Origin: Microcoleus sp. AS-A8
GTDB lineage: Bacteria; Cyanobacteriota; Cyanobacteriia; Cyanobacteriales; Coleofasciculaceae
Reading direction: 5' to 3'
Assembly (NCBI GenBank): GCA_039962225.1
Contig: JAMPKV010000011.1
Coordinates: 124,001 to 188,000, forward strand
Length of the DNA stretch: 64,000 bases
Part shown: positions 44,604 through 53,282 of the stretch, piece after piece
Position numbering within the stretch: the stretch's first letter is position 1
How the letters are laid out: each line of letters starts with the position of its first letter
Made by a program: the position numbers and the translations under genes
Notes under the pieces: model-generated
The model's database searches: none
Told to the model about the DNA's origin: nothing
What the model saw: the letters and a program-made list of their open reading frames with translations, nothing else

Positions 44604-46349
44604 TTGAATTCGCTTTCCGCCAATTCTGATCATTCTGAGCTTGAACTGAACATTCCCACTCACTTTGATGTTCTCGTCGTCGGTGCGGGTGCGGCTGGGC
44701 TTTATGCCGCGCTTTGCCTGCCATCTTCCATGCATGTGGGCTTAATTACAAAAGACACTTTATCTACAGGTGCCAGTGACTGGGCACAAGGGGGTATTGC
44801 TGCCGCCATTGACCCAACAGACTCGCCAGTACTACATATAGAAGATACGATGCGAGCCGGTGCGGGTCTTTGTGACCTGGATGCCGTGGAATTTTTGGTA
44901 GACCAGGCACCAGAGTGCATTCAATCGTTGGTCGATTTGGGCGTTGCCTTTGATCGCAAGGAGAATCACTTAGCTTTAACCTTGGAAGCGGCTCATTCTC
45001 GTCCCCGCGTGCTTCATGCCGCTGACACCACAGGTCGAGCCGTAGTCAGCACGCTCACAGCTCAAGTGCTGGCTCGAAGCAATATTAAAGTTTTACAACA
45101 AGCGTTTGCTTTGTCGTTATGGCTGAATCCGCAAACAGGCCATTGTCAGGGAATCAGCCTAATTTACAACGGTCAGCTCAATTGGGTCAGGGCGGGGGCT
45201 GTAGTATTGGCAACCGGCGGTGGCGGTCAGGTTTTTGCTCAGACGACCAATCCAGGAGTGAGTACAGGGGATGGGGTGGCGATCGCTTGGCGTGCTGGAG
45301 CCATTTTGCGTGACTTAGAATTTGTGCAATTTCACCCAACTGCCCTCACGAAAGTCGGTGCCCCCCACTTTCTGATCAGTGAAGCAGTACGAGGAGAAGG
45401 TGCTCACTTAGTGGATATCCAAGGACGGCGATTTACCTTTGACTACCACCCCGATGGAGAACTTGCGCCCAGAGATGTCGTCAGTCGCGCCATTTTTAGT
45501 CACTTAAAGCAATTTCCGGATCAAGGGGAAGAAGGGGGGAACAAAAGTGGAGTAGGTCATGTCTATTTAGACTTACGACCGATTCCCACGGAGCAAATTC
45601 GCTACCGATTTCCTAACATTATCCAAGTCTGTCAACATTGGGGAATTGATGTCTTTCATAACCCCATTCCTGTCGCACCGGCTGCTCATTACTGGATGGG
45701 GGGAATAGCGACGGATTTGAGCAACCGTACCTCAATTCCCGGTTTATATGCCATTGGAGAAACCGCCAGTACGGGTGTCCACGGGGCAAATCGTCTCGCC
45801 AGCAATTCACTTCTGGAATGTATCGTTTTTGGTGCTCAATTGCGGCGAATCACGCCTAACGAATTACAACTGACAACGGATGAACTCTCCATCCCTCATC
45901 CCCCATCCCCCATCCTCCATTTAGCTGTGACAGAGTGGGAAACTCAAAAAGACAAGATAGCCGAAATACGCCTCAATCTACAACTTTTAGTGTGGCAAAG
46001 TGCGGGGATTTGCCGCCAACAGGACGTTTTGGAGAATGCGATCGCGACGTTAGATCGTTGGCGTTCCGAATTTACGGATCTTCCCTTGAGCCAGCAGTTG
46101 TTAAATTTACCTCCCCTTCAGGCTGTTAGATTAGACTTACCGGATGCGGATCGGCAATTGCGGGATTGGGGAGAAACTTATAACCTACTCGATGTAGCTT
46201 ACCTAATTCTTAAAAGCGCTATCTTCCGCACAGAAAGCCGAGGTGGACATTACCGACTGGACTACTCAACCGCTAATCCCAACTGGCAAGTTCATACCTT
46301 AGTGCAAAATAATCGATGGTGGAAATCCCCACCTATTGGGGAGAGATAA
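44604..46349 (+). CDS. nadB: L-aspartate oxidase NadB
   Basis: NadB oxidises L-aspartate to iminoaspartate, the first step of de novo NAD synthesis. The 581-residue protein has the FAD motif DVLVVGAGAAGLYAAL, the ASDWAQGGIAAAI segment, the active-site region HPTAL, REVRGEGAHLVD-like RGEGAH and the C-terminal TSIPGLYAIGETASTGVHGANRLASNSLLE. No ATG precedes the FAD motif; the start is probably the TTG at 44604. A pyrimidine-rich repeat (about 45889-45922) inserts SIPHPPSPILHL in the linker before the C-terminal helical domain. Confidence 0.94.
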   Translation: MNSLSANSDHSELELNIPTHFDVLVVGAGAAGLYAALCLPSSMHVGLITKDTLSTGASDWAQGGIAAAIDPTDSPVLHIEDTMRAGAGLCDLDAVEFLVDQAPECIQSLVDLGVAFDRKENHLALTLEAAHSRPRVLHAADTTGRAVVSTLTAQVLARSNIKVLQQAFALSLWLNPQTGHCQGISLIYNGQLNWVRAGAVVLATGGGGQVFAQTTNPGVSTGDGVAIAWRAGAILRDLEFVQFHPTALTKVGAPHFLISEAVRGEGAHLVDIQGRRFTFDYHPDGELAPRDVVSRAIFSHLKQFPDQGEEGGNKSGVGHVYLDLRPIPTEQIRYRFPNIIQVCQHWGIDVFHNPIPVAPAAHYWMGGIATDLSNRTSIPGLYAIGETASTGVHGANRLASNSLLECIVFGAQLRRITPNELQLTTDELSIPHPPSPILHLAVTEWETQKDKIAEIRLNLQLLVWQSAGICRQQDVLENAIATLDRWRSEFTDLPLSQQLLNLPPLQAVRLDLPDADRQLRDWGETYNLLDVAYLILKSAIFRTESRGGHYRLDYSTANPNWQVHTLVQNNRWWKSPPIGER

Positions 46350-46531
46350 TGGTCAATTTGTCAGCTGTTGTGCATTTAACTTGCATGAGGAGGATAGGCA
46401 GGATGCCCATGTCACAAGAAATCTCTCCTCTTGGAATCTGCAATTTAAATGATTGTTAGCTTAATAGACCCGGTAAAAGGCAAAGGGAAAAAGTCACTGC
46501 TGTCCTCTTTACCATTCACTCATGCCCCTTT

Positions 46532-46777
46532 TTAACGAGTTCCGGAGCCTCGTGTAGTATCTGGCCCTTGATTATCGGGTGGGTTGAAAGAATCCTGAGA
46601 TGGATTCATGCGAGCAAGTCTTGATGGAACCTTGTTAGAAGAAGCAATCCATGATGAACTTGAGGCGGCTTTGTTAGATATATTGAAGTCCCGATTTACA
46701 CCGATGAGCATAGGATTGAATAGCTGCAAACCGATTAGCAATGTTGCAATACTAGTGAATCGGTGACAAAGGCACAT
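46532..46777 (-). CDS. Small exported protein ending RGSGTR
   Basis: An 81-residue ORF with a hydrophobic N-terminal segment (about residues 9-26) and a polar C-terminal half rich in Ser, Asn and Pro, finishing PPDNQGPDTTRGSGTR. Similar PPDN/PPNRG...GTR tails are frequent in cyanobacterial exported proteins (for example in DUF928 and CHAT-linked proteins), so this is probably a small relative. The tail superficially resembles the HetR-binding RGSGR but has an extra Thr. Function unknown. Confidence 0.5.
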   Translation of the reverse strand: MCLCHRFTSIATLLIGLQLFNPMLIGVNRDFNISNKAASSSSWIASSNKVPSRLARMNPSQDSFNPPDNQGPDTTRGSGTR

Positions 46778-48046
46778 GGCTATAAACCAGCGGTTTTAAG
46801 AGTTCATACGTTCAGTATATTCAGGGAAATTAACCATATAAGGCTATTCATCAAAGCTTTACAGCCCTTTTACCGAAGGTTTATCCACATCTAGATGAAA
46901 AATCATTTCCACGCCTATTGAATAATTTGATTTCTGAAAAAATAACCGTAAATTTACTAATTTTTGTCAATTTATTTGCCTAAACTCATTTCATTTTCGT
47001 GATTTTACGGCAATGTTTTCATAAAGCTTGTTTTAAGTTGCTAATTTCAGTAATTTTACGAGAATGCTTGACGTGAAAGATAGCCTCTGGGTCAGGGCCT
47101 GTTTGGAAAGCCCTAAGTACGTACATTGATGACTGGATCAAATTGTTCAGTGATAGCTCACTTGATAGTCCTGCTTGATAGGTTTTTACAGATTAAAAAT
47201 AAAGCTCTCTGTGTAATACTCTATTTGTCAGGTTTTGCTTTATTTGTAATACATAGACTTTCTGGTTAGACTGTTGTAATACGAGGATGAGAGAGACGAC
47301 TCATCTCAGCGGCGATCTCATCTCAGCGTCATGGCTCAATCAGTTATCCGGATTGAGCCTTTCAACTTCAGAAGTCAAGGATAGCGAAGAATTTCAGGCA
47401 ATGACTTAGTGGAGGCAAGGCACTCTAGCTACTCGGATTGAGTACGCTGTTAATCAATGTGATAAGCTAAAGCCAGAAGTTTAACGGCTGTAAAAACTCT
47501 TACGTCAAGAATCAATGACAGAGATGCGGAAACGTCAATTTTTTGTGTGATATATTAGAGAAAGTTAATAGCCAAACTTTGAAAAATTGACTCTTAACTA
47601 ATTGACTGGAAACACTCACGAAAGTAGCTATAGAATCCGCGTAAAGCCGAGGCGAAAGCCAAACACTTCTTCTTTTTTGAAGCTCACTCATGGCCTGTTA
47701 GGCTTGGTTAACGTCCTATGACTCTGCACTTGTCTCACTTTAGGTAGTACTTGTACATTAATCGGCTTACTAGACTAAATCGGCACTTCTTACGTCATAA
47801 CGATATGTAAAGAATTCTTAGAAGCCGTTTTTTAGCCGCTCGCTGGGTTAAAGGTGCAAGTTAGGTTGGAGTTAATCCTCAGAACGGATGATGTAATTTG
47901 ATAGACCCATCAATATGCTGAAAAAAAATTACATTCAATTTACAAAATCTTTATATAAAGATAAGTAGTAATAATATTATTTTTAATACAACTAATTTAA
48001 AAGTTTGATAACTTGTTCTAATAGACTTGATTGAAAGGGAAAAAAA
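46778..48046. other. 1.27-kb AT-rich non-coding region
   Basis: No supported ORF on either strand. Features seen: a hairpin GGCTCAATC / GATTGAGCC with a 9-nt loop (47333-47359), a 12-bp direct repeat CTCATCTCAGCG (about 47300 and 47318), a short hairpin AGGGC/GCCCT near 47094-47114, and very AT-rich sequence immediately before the RHH-PAS gene. It could host a long regulatory leader, a small RNA, or the remains of a lost gene. Confidence 0.4.
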
Positions 48047-49642
48047 ATGGCTACTAAGGTAGTGACCTTCAGGTTACCAGACGACCTTATGGAGGCGATT
48101 ACCTCACAAGCTCAGGCAACTGGCAGACCCAGAACAGCCGTAGTTGTTGATGCACTTAAACAAGTGTTTGGCGTGCCCTCTCCCAAAACTGTGCCAACTT
48201 CAAATGCAAGACTTCACCAACAACAAGGGGTAATAGGTCAAGAAGTTGGCAGCTTGAAGCAGCAGCCAGTTGAGTTAATACGAGGCACGACGTTATACAG
48301 TAACTCAGAGCGTCAGAAGGAGTTTGAGCAGTCTTTATCGTCTGGTCAAGCATTATGGGATGAAGTCTCTTCAGGCCAACCGAATACCTCTCACTCTCAC
48401 GAATGTGGTGTGGGAGTCGATGTGCCAGATACTCGTGAGGAAGTTAGCCCCGATCTAGAATCTCCCGGCAGTATTCCAGAGGAATATGAAGAAACCCTGG
48501 AACAATTGTCAGCGAAGGTTGAGCAGCGAGCGAGGATGCTAGAGCAGGTTCTCTCGGCCTCTGTCGATCATATCTGTATGTATGATCGGTTGGGACGATA
48601 TACTTACGCGAACCGTGCCTTTATGCAGTCCTTCCAACTGGAGCGGACAGATCTTTATGGTCAGACTTGGCAGCAGGTTGGTTTACCCGCCGAGGCGATG
48701 AAGACGTTTGAGCCCAAATTGCAAATTACCTTGGCTACGGGACAATCCATCGCGGAGGAAATCAGCCTACCCACGGTTAATGGCGTTAGAGACTACGAGT
48801 ACATTCTTAGCCCTATCCATAGCACGGACGGCAGCATTGAGGCTGTAGTTTATACCGCTAGAGATATTACAGAGCGCAAGCAGGCAGAAGAATTACTGCG
48901 AGAATCTGAAAAAAATTACCGAAATCTATTTGAATGGGCGCACGATTCCATCTTTATCACCGACTCTTCAACGAATATCCTGTGGGATGTCAATGAACAT
49001 GCCGCACGTCGATTAGGCTATACCCGCAAACAGATTCTGGCTTTACCGCCGGAAAAATATAGTCCACCCATGGAACCGAAGCATCGGGAAGCTGTTTTGC
49101 GACAGTTGTGGCAAACGGGTCATGTCGTATTCGAGCATGTTCACAACTGCAAGAATGGCAGACAAATGCCCATTGAAGTCAGTAGTCGAGTGATTGAATA
49201 TGGGGGTCAACTCGCGATTCAAAGCTTTGTCCGTGATATTACGGTACGCAAGCAAGCCGAGGAAAGGCTGAGTTTATATCGAGAGATCGTTGCTCAATCC
49301 AAGGAAGCGATCGCCATTCTCGATTTGCAGGGTCGTTATGTAGAACAAAATCCAGCACATCGTTCGCTTTTGGGATACTCGGATGAGGAACTTCGGGGTC
49401 GAATCGCTAACTTCCACCTAGAGGAAGATGGATACACTCGCCTGATTCAGGAACTCATCAAGAAGGGTAGTTATCGTGGCGAAGTGACCAGTCATACCTC
49501 TAACGGAGAGTTACTGACGTTGGAACTCAATGCGGTAGTTCTGCGAAACGAGGCGGGTAAACCCGTTTGGTATTTGATACTTCCTCGTGTGAAGCAAGGC
49601 TCGAAGGCGGTGAACTCGCCTCCTGTGATTCCAAATACCTGA
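48047..49642 (+). CDS. RHH DNA-binding domain - PAS repeat fusion regulator
   Basis: A 531-residue protein with an unusual layout. Residues 1-42 (TKVVTFRLPDDLMEAI...RPRTAVVVDALKQVF) look like a CopG/Arc-type ribbon-helix-helix domain. After a polar linker and coiled coil (about 140-170) come three PAS domains (about 172-282, 290-405, 408-510), each ending in the DITxRKQAE-type helix. No histidine kinase, GGDEF or other output domain follows, so the RHH is the only plausible output. It may be a one-component, ligand- or redox-responsive DNA-binding regulator that dimerises through its PAS and coiled-coil parts. The start follows a good ribosome site (GAAAGGGAAAAAAA). Targets unknown; self-regulation through the long upstream region is possible. 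Confidence 0.8.
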   Translation: MATKVVTFRLPDDLMEAITSQAQATGRPRTAVVVDALKQVFGVPSPKTVPTSNARLHQQQGVIGQEVGSLKQQPVELIRGTTLYSNSERQKEFEQSLSSGQALWDEVSSGQPNTSHSHECGVGVDVPDTREEVSPDLESPGSIPEEYEETLEQLSAKVEQRARMLEQVLSASVDHICMYDRLGRYTYANRAFMQSFQLERTDLYGQTWQQVGLPAEAMKTFEPKLQITLATGQSIAEEISLPTVNGVRDYEYILSPIHSTDGSIEAVVYTARDITERKQAEELLRESEKNYRNLFEWAHDSIFITDSSTNILWDVNEHAARRLGYTRKQILALPPEKYSPPMEPKHREAVLRQLWQTGHVVFEHVHNCKNGRQMPIEVSSRVIEYGGQLAIQSFVRDITVRKQAEERLSLYREIVAQSKEAIAILDLQGRYVEQNPAHRSLLGYSDEELRGRIANFHLEEDGYTRLIQELIKKGSYRGEVTSHTSNGELLTLELNAVVLRNEAGKPVWYLILPRVKQGSKAVNSPPVIPNT

Positions 49643-49721
49643 GCTCAAAAGTGTGAGGGATGAAGTGTAAAGTACGAAAATTGGGGAAAAGCGAGAGAGG
49701 ACTTACCTTTAATCCTGTTTA

Positions 49722-49765
49722 TCTTTCACCCTTCAAACTTTATCCTTCATCCTTTATTTCCCTAG
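49722..49765. repeat. Heptamer-like repeat before ggt
   Basis: Pyrimidine-rich units (CACCCTTCAAAC, TATCCTTCATCC) resemble the short tandem repeats found at 9.2 kb and 61 kb. Non-coding. Confidence 0.45.
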
Positions 49766-49815
49766 TCTCTCCAAAAAATAGATAATATTGGCAATGTTAG
49801 ATCGGGAGACTGGCG

Positions 49816-51579
49816 TTGACCATTGCATCTAAACTTGCCTTACGTTCTGGTCTGCTAGCCCTCAGCCTCGGTGTTGCTTTCCTGGTAACAAGGGTGGGGC
49901 TTACCCAAAACAGTCCTCAACCAGAGCCTTCGAGCGATCGTATCGAGCGCGAAGCTGTCCGTACACAGAAGGAGCTGGCGGTGTCAGCTAACCCGCTAGC
50001 CTCAGCCGTGGGTCGTGACATACTCCGTCGTGGGGGTAATGCCATTGATGCCGCGATCGCAGTTCAATTAGTACTGGGCTTAGTTGAGCCACAGTCCTCC
50101 GGGATTGGCGGCGGTGCGTTCCTCGTTTACTACGACCGTCAAACAAAACAAGTTCATACCTATGATGGTCGGGAAACAGCTCCTGCGGCGGCTAAACCCG
50201 ATCGCTTTTTAGCGACGGATGGCAAACCGCTACAGTTTTACGACGCCGTCGTTGGAGGGAAATCGGTAGGCGTACCAGGGACAGTGAGGATGCTAGAACT
50301 GGCACACCAGAAACATGGCAAGTTACCCTGGGCGCAACTGTTTCAACCCGCTATCCGACTCGCTGAGCAAGGCTTTCCCCTCTCGCCACGCTTGCACACG
50401 CTGCTGAGCAAAGAACAGTTTATACCCCGCTTCGAGCCAGCCAGGAGTTACTTCTACCAAGCCAATGGTCAACCCAAGCCCGTCGGCACCCAACTGGTGA
50501 ATCAGCCCTATGCCGAAGTATTGCGTCAAATCGCCAAACGCGGTGCGGACGCCTTTTACAAGGGCGAGATTGCTGGCGATATTGTGGCTACCGTGACAAA
50601 GGCAACTGTACCGGGCGACTTAACAACCGCTGACCTGGCAGGATATCAGGCAAAAGAACGCAAGCCGGTCTGTGGAGTTTACCGAGTTTATAAGATTTGC
50701 AGCATGGGTTCTCCGAGTTCTGGGGGTCTAACGGTGCTACAAATTCTGGGAATGCTCGAACGGTTTAATCTGGCTAGGGTGAAGCCGAACTCTGTCGAAG
50801 CCATCCACCTCTTCTCGGAAGCCGCACGGCTGGCTTATGCCGATCGCGGACTGTATATGGCTGATGCGGATTTCGTGCCAGTGCCAACGGACGAATTAAT
50901 CGACCCAGAATACCTCCAGCGTCGCGCCCAACTCATTAATCCCAAGCGGGCGATGAGTGAAGCCAAACCGGGTCAGCTATCGTCACAGAAGGCACAAAAT
51001 TGGGGGCAAGATGATTCGAGAGAGTATCCCTCTACCAGCCACCTCAGCATTGTCGATCGCTCCGGTAACGCGGTAGCCATGACAAGCAGCATTGAAGATG
51101 CCTTTGGTTCGAGGTTGATGGTGCGAGGCTTCTTACTCAACAACGAACTCACAGATTTTGCGTTTTCCCCGACAGTAGAGGGCAAGCCAGTTGCGAATCG
51201 CGTAGAACCGGGGAAGCGCCCTAGAAGTTCGATGGCTCCCACCATGGTATTTGACCGCAATGGCAAGCTAGTAATGGTGGTTGGTTCTGCTGGTGGCAGT
51301 CGCATTATCAACTACGTTGCCAAGGCACTGGTTGGGGTGCTGGACTGGAAACTCGATAGCCAGCAAGCCTTATCACTTCCTAATTTTGGCAACCGGAATG
51401 GGCCAACGGAACTGGAGAAGGGTACGCAGATTGAGCAACTCAAGCCTGCCTTAGAAGCCATGGGGCATACGGTGCAAATTGTAGAACAAACCAGTGGTTC
51501 GCACGCGATCGTATTGACAAATCAAGGGCTGATTGGTGGTGCCGATCCTCGCCGTGAGGGAGTAGCTTTAGGGGACTAA
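49816..51579 (+). CDS. ggt: Gamma-glutamyltransferase
   Basis: GGT is an Ntn-hydrolase that cleaves glutathione and other gamma-glutamyl compounds in the periplasm. The 587-residue precursor has an N-terminal signal/anchor (about residues 8-28), the ANPLASAVGRDILRRGGNAIDAAIA start of the large subunit, and the self-cleavage site with the catalytic Thr in STSHLSIVDRSGNAVAMTSS (about residue 405). GSAGGSRI in the small subunit helps form the oxyanion hole. The start appears to be TTG at 49816. Confidence 0.93.
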   Translation: MTIASKLALRSGLLALSLGVAFLVTRVGLTQNSPQPEPSSDRIEREAVRTQKELAVSANPLASAVGRDILRRGGNAIDAAIAVQLVLGLVEPQSSGIGGGAFLVYYDRQTKQVHTYDGRETAPAAAKPDRFLATDGKPLQFYDAVVGGKSVGVPGTVRMLELAHQKHGKLPWAQLFQPAIRLAEQGFPLSPRLHTLLSKEQFIPRFEPARSYFYQANGQPKPVGTQLVNQPYAEVLRQIAKRGADAFYKGEIAGDIVATVTKATVPGDLTTADLAGYQAKERKPVCGVYRVYKICSMGSPSSGGLTVLQILGMLERFNLARVKPNSVEAIHLFSEAARLAYADRGLYMADADFVPVPTDELIDPEYLQRRAQLINPKRAMSEAKPGQLSSQKAQNWGQDDSREYPSTSHLSIVDRSGNAVAMTSSIEDAFGSRLMVRGFLLNNELTDFAFSPTVEGKPVANRVEPGKRPRSSMAPTMVFDRNGKLVMVVGSAGGSRIINYVAKALVGVLDWKLDSQQALSLPNFGNRNGPTELEKGTQIEQLKPALEAMGHTVQIVEQTSGSHAIVLTNQGLIGGADPRREGVALGD

Positions 51580-51676
51580 TAGCATTGTCGTTTGTCGTAA
51601 CCCGCTCGTAGTAACCGCTTTAGCGGCTATAAAAAAACTCTATGTATGAATATCGTCGCCTAAGTGCAAAATTCTC

Positions 51677-52291
51677 ATGTCTACTTTAAGCTCAGCCTCA
51701 ACCGCAAACCCCACAGAAACCCTGTCTGAAGAATCTCCTGAGAAAAAAATCTGGACAGATGCCGAATTCATAGCGCTGCCCAAAGATGGGCATCGATACG
51801 AACTGGTTAACGGAGAACTCATCGATATGGGAAATTCGGGTGCAAAGCATGGCTATGTTTGTAGTACCTTGATGATTTTGCTAGGCGGATATGTCCGTAT
51901 CCAAAAACTAGGGGCGATGTTCGACTCCAGCACTGCCTTCAAAATGAAATCCGGTAACAAACGCTCTCCCGATATTTCCTTTGTCGCTAAAGAACGACTA
52001 CAAGGAATGGAAGAACTGCCTGATGGTTTCTTAGAGGGTGCCCCCGATTTAGCCGTAGAAATCCTTTCTCCCGACAATACTGTTGAAGAAATGCACCACA
52101 AAATTGTGGAATATTTCGAGAACACTGCTCGTCTGGTGTGGGTGATTCACCCCAGTGAGCATTAGGTTCTAGTCTATCGTTCGCCTCAACCTGATCGCCT
52201 GCTCAAATCCACTGACGCGATCGATGGAGAAGAAGTCATTCCTGGCTTTACCCTGGCTGTATCGGAGCTATTCCAAAAACTTTCTTTCTAA
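51677..52291 (+). pseudogene. Uma2-family gene with an in-frame amber codon
   Basis: The reading frame from 51677 is a Uma2/DUF820 protein (DAEFIALPKDGHRYELVNGELIDMG; RSPDISFVAKERL; PDLAVEILSPDNTVEEMHHKIVEYFE). It stops at TAG 52163-52165 after HPSEH, but the same frame continues for another 41 codons with the expected C-terminus (VLVYRSPQP...EEVIPGFTLAVSELF) to TAA 52289-52291. One nonsense change, probably TGG to TAG, would account for it. The catalytic positions lie before the stop, so a truncated protein of 162 residues could still be made. Confidence 0.85.
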
Positions 52292-52443
52292 TCTGTCAAA
52301 TGGGGGAGGTGACGATGGGGAGTTATTAAGGCTTTTCGATAATTTCACCAATTGACTGTGCTTTTTGATTTGAGGTTGTTACTTGGAATAGATAGTTGGG
52401 AACTCTATAAGTACATCCTCACACGAGCAAGTCAATCAGCGGC

Positions 52444-53280
52444 ATGACTATTAATTTAGCCAGAAGCTTAACACCTGAAGAGCAAGAATTGGAAAACCAT
52501 CAACGCGAACTGGCTGCACTTGAGGCAGAGTTGGCTGAGCGAGAGTTGGATTTAGCAACGGTTCAGGCAGAGTTACACACCTTTGAGCGGGAATATCTAC
52601 GAGTTGTTGGCATCCGATATGCCGAACTGGATGAGATAGAGGCTGAGATTGCTAGGTATTTAGCATTCTTGAATCCAAAAGACTCTGAGACTCGAAAGCA
52701 GGCTGAAGAAGCTTGGGAAAAAGCACAAGCCTCTAAGCAGGCTGCTCATGAAGCACAAGCATCAGCTAGGGCAAAAGACTCTGAACAAACTACTGACGAG
52801 AATACAACTGACGGCTCCAGGTTTTTGAGAGACTTCAAGCCATTGGAGAGTCTGAAGAAACTGTATCGGGAAGTTGCTAAACGTATTCATCCAGATTTGG
52901 CGACAGATGAAATTGAGCGCCAGCGCAGACAGCAACTCATGGCTGAGGCGAATCAATCCTATGAGGATGGAGATGAGGAAGGACTGCGTGCAATTTTACG
53001 TGAGTGGGAAAACAGTCCTGAATCGGTTCAAGGGGAAGGAATCGAGGCTGAACTCCTTCGCACTATTCGCAAAATTGCCCAAGTTCGGGAGCGATTAAAG
53101 AAGATTCAGGTAGAAATTGAGGCGTTGAAGCGATCGGCACTTTACCAACTTAGAGAAAAAGTCATTGCTACACACCAGGAAGGGCGTGACTTGTTAGCAG
53201 AAATGGCAGATCAAATTGATGAGCAGATTGCTGCTGCAAAAGTACGGTTAGAGGAATTGAAAGCTAAGGTAGGTTTTTGA
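52444..53280 (+). CDS. Coiled-coil protein with J-domain-like segment
   Basis: A 278-residue, strongly charged protein. Residues about 12-80 and 205-278 are predicted coiled coils (heptads of Leu/Ile with Glu/Arg). Between them, about 130-180, LKKLYREVAKRIHPDLATDE carries the HPD tripeptide that J-domains use to stimulate Hsp70 ATPase; the rest of the J-domain (AEANQSYEDGDEEGLR) is degenerate. Its TGA lies just before the WD40 gene's ATG, so the two are translationally linked. It may recruit an Hsp70 to the WD40 partner. Confidence 0.7.
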   Translation: MTINLARSLTPEEQELENHQRELAALEAELAERELDLATVQAELHTFEREYLRVVGIRYAELDEIEAEIARYLAFLNPKDSETRKQAEEAWEKAQASKQAAHEAQASARAKDSEQTTDENTTDGSRFLRDFKPLESLKKLYREVAKRIHPDLATDEIERQRRQQLMAEANQSYEDGDEEGLRAILREWENSPESVQGEGIEAELLRTIRKIAQVRERLKKIQVEIEALKRSALYQLREKVIATHQEGRDLLAEMADQIDEQIAAAKVRLEELKAKVGF

Positions 53281-53282
53281 GC

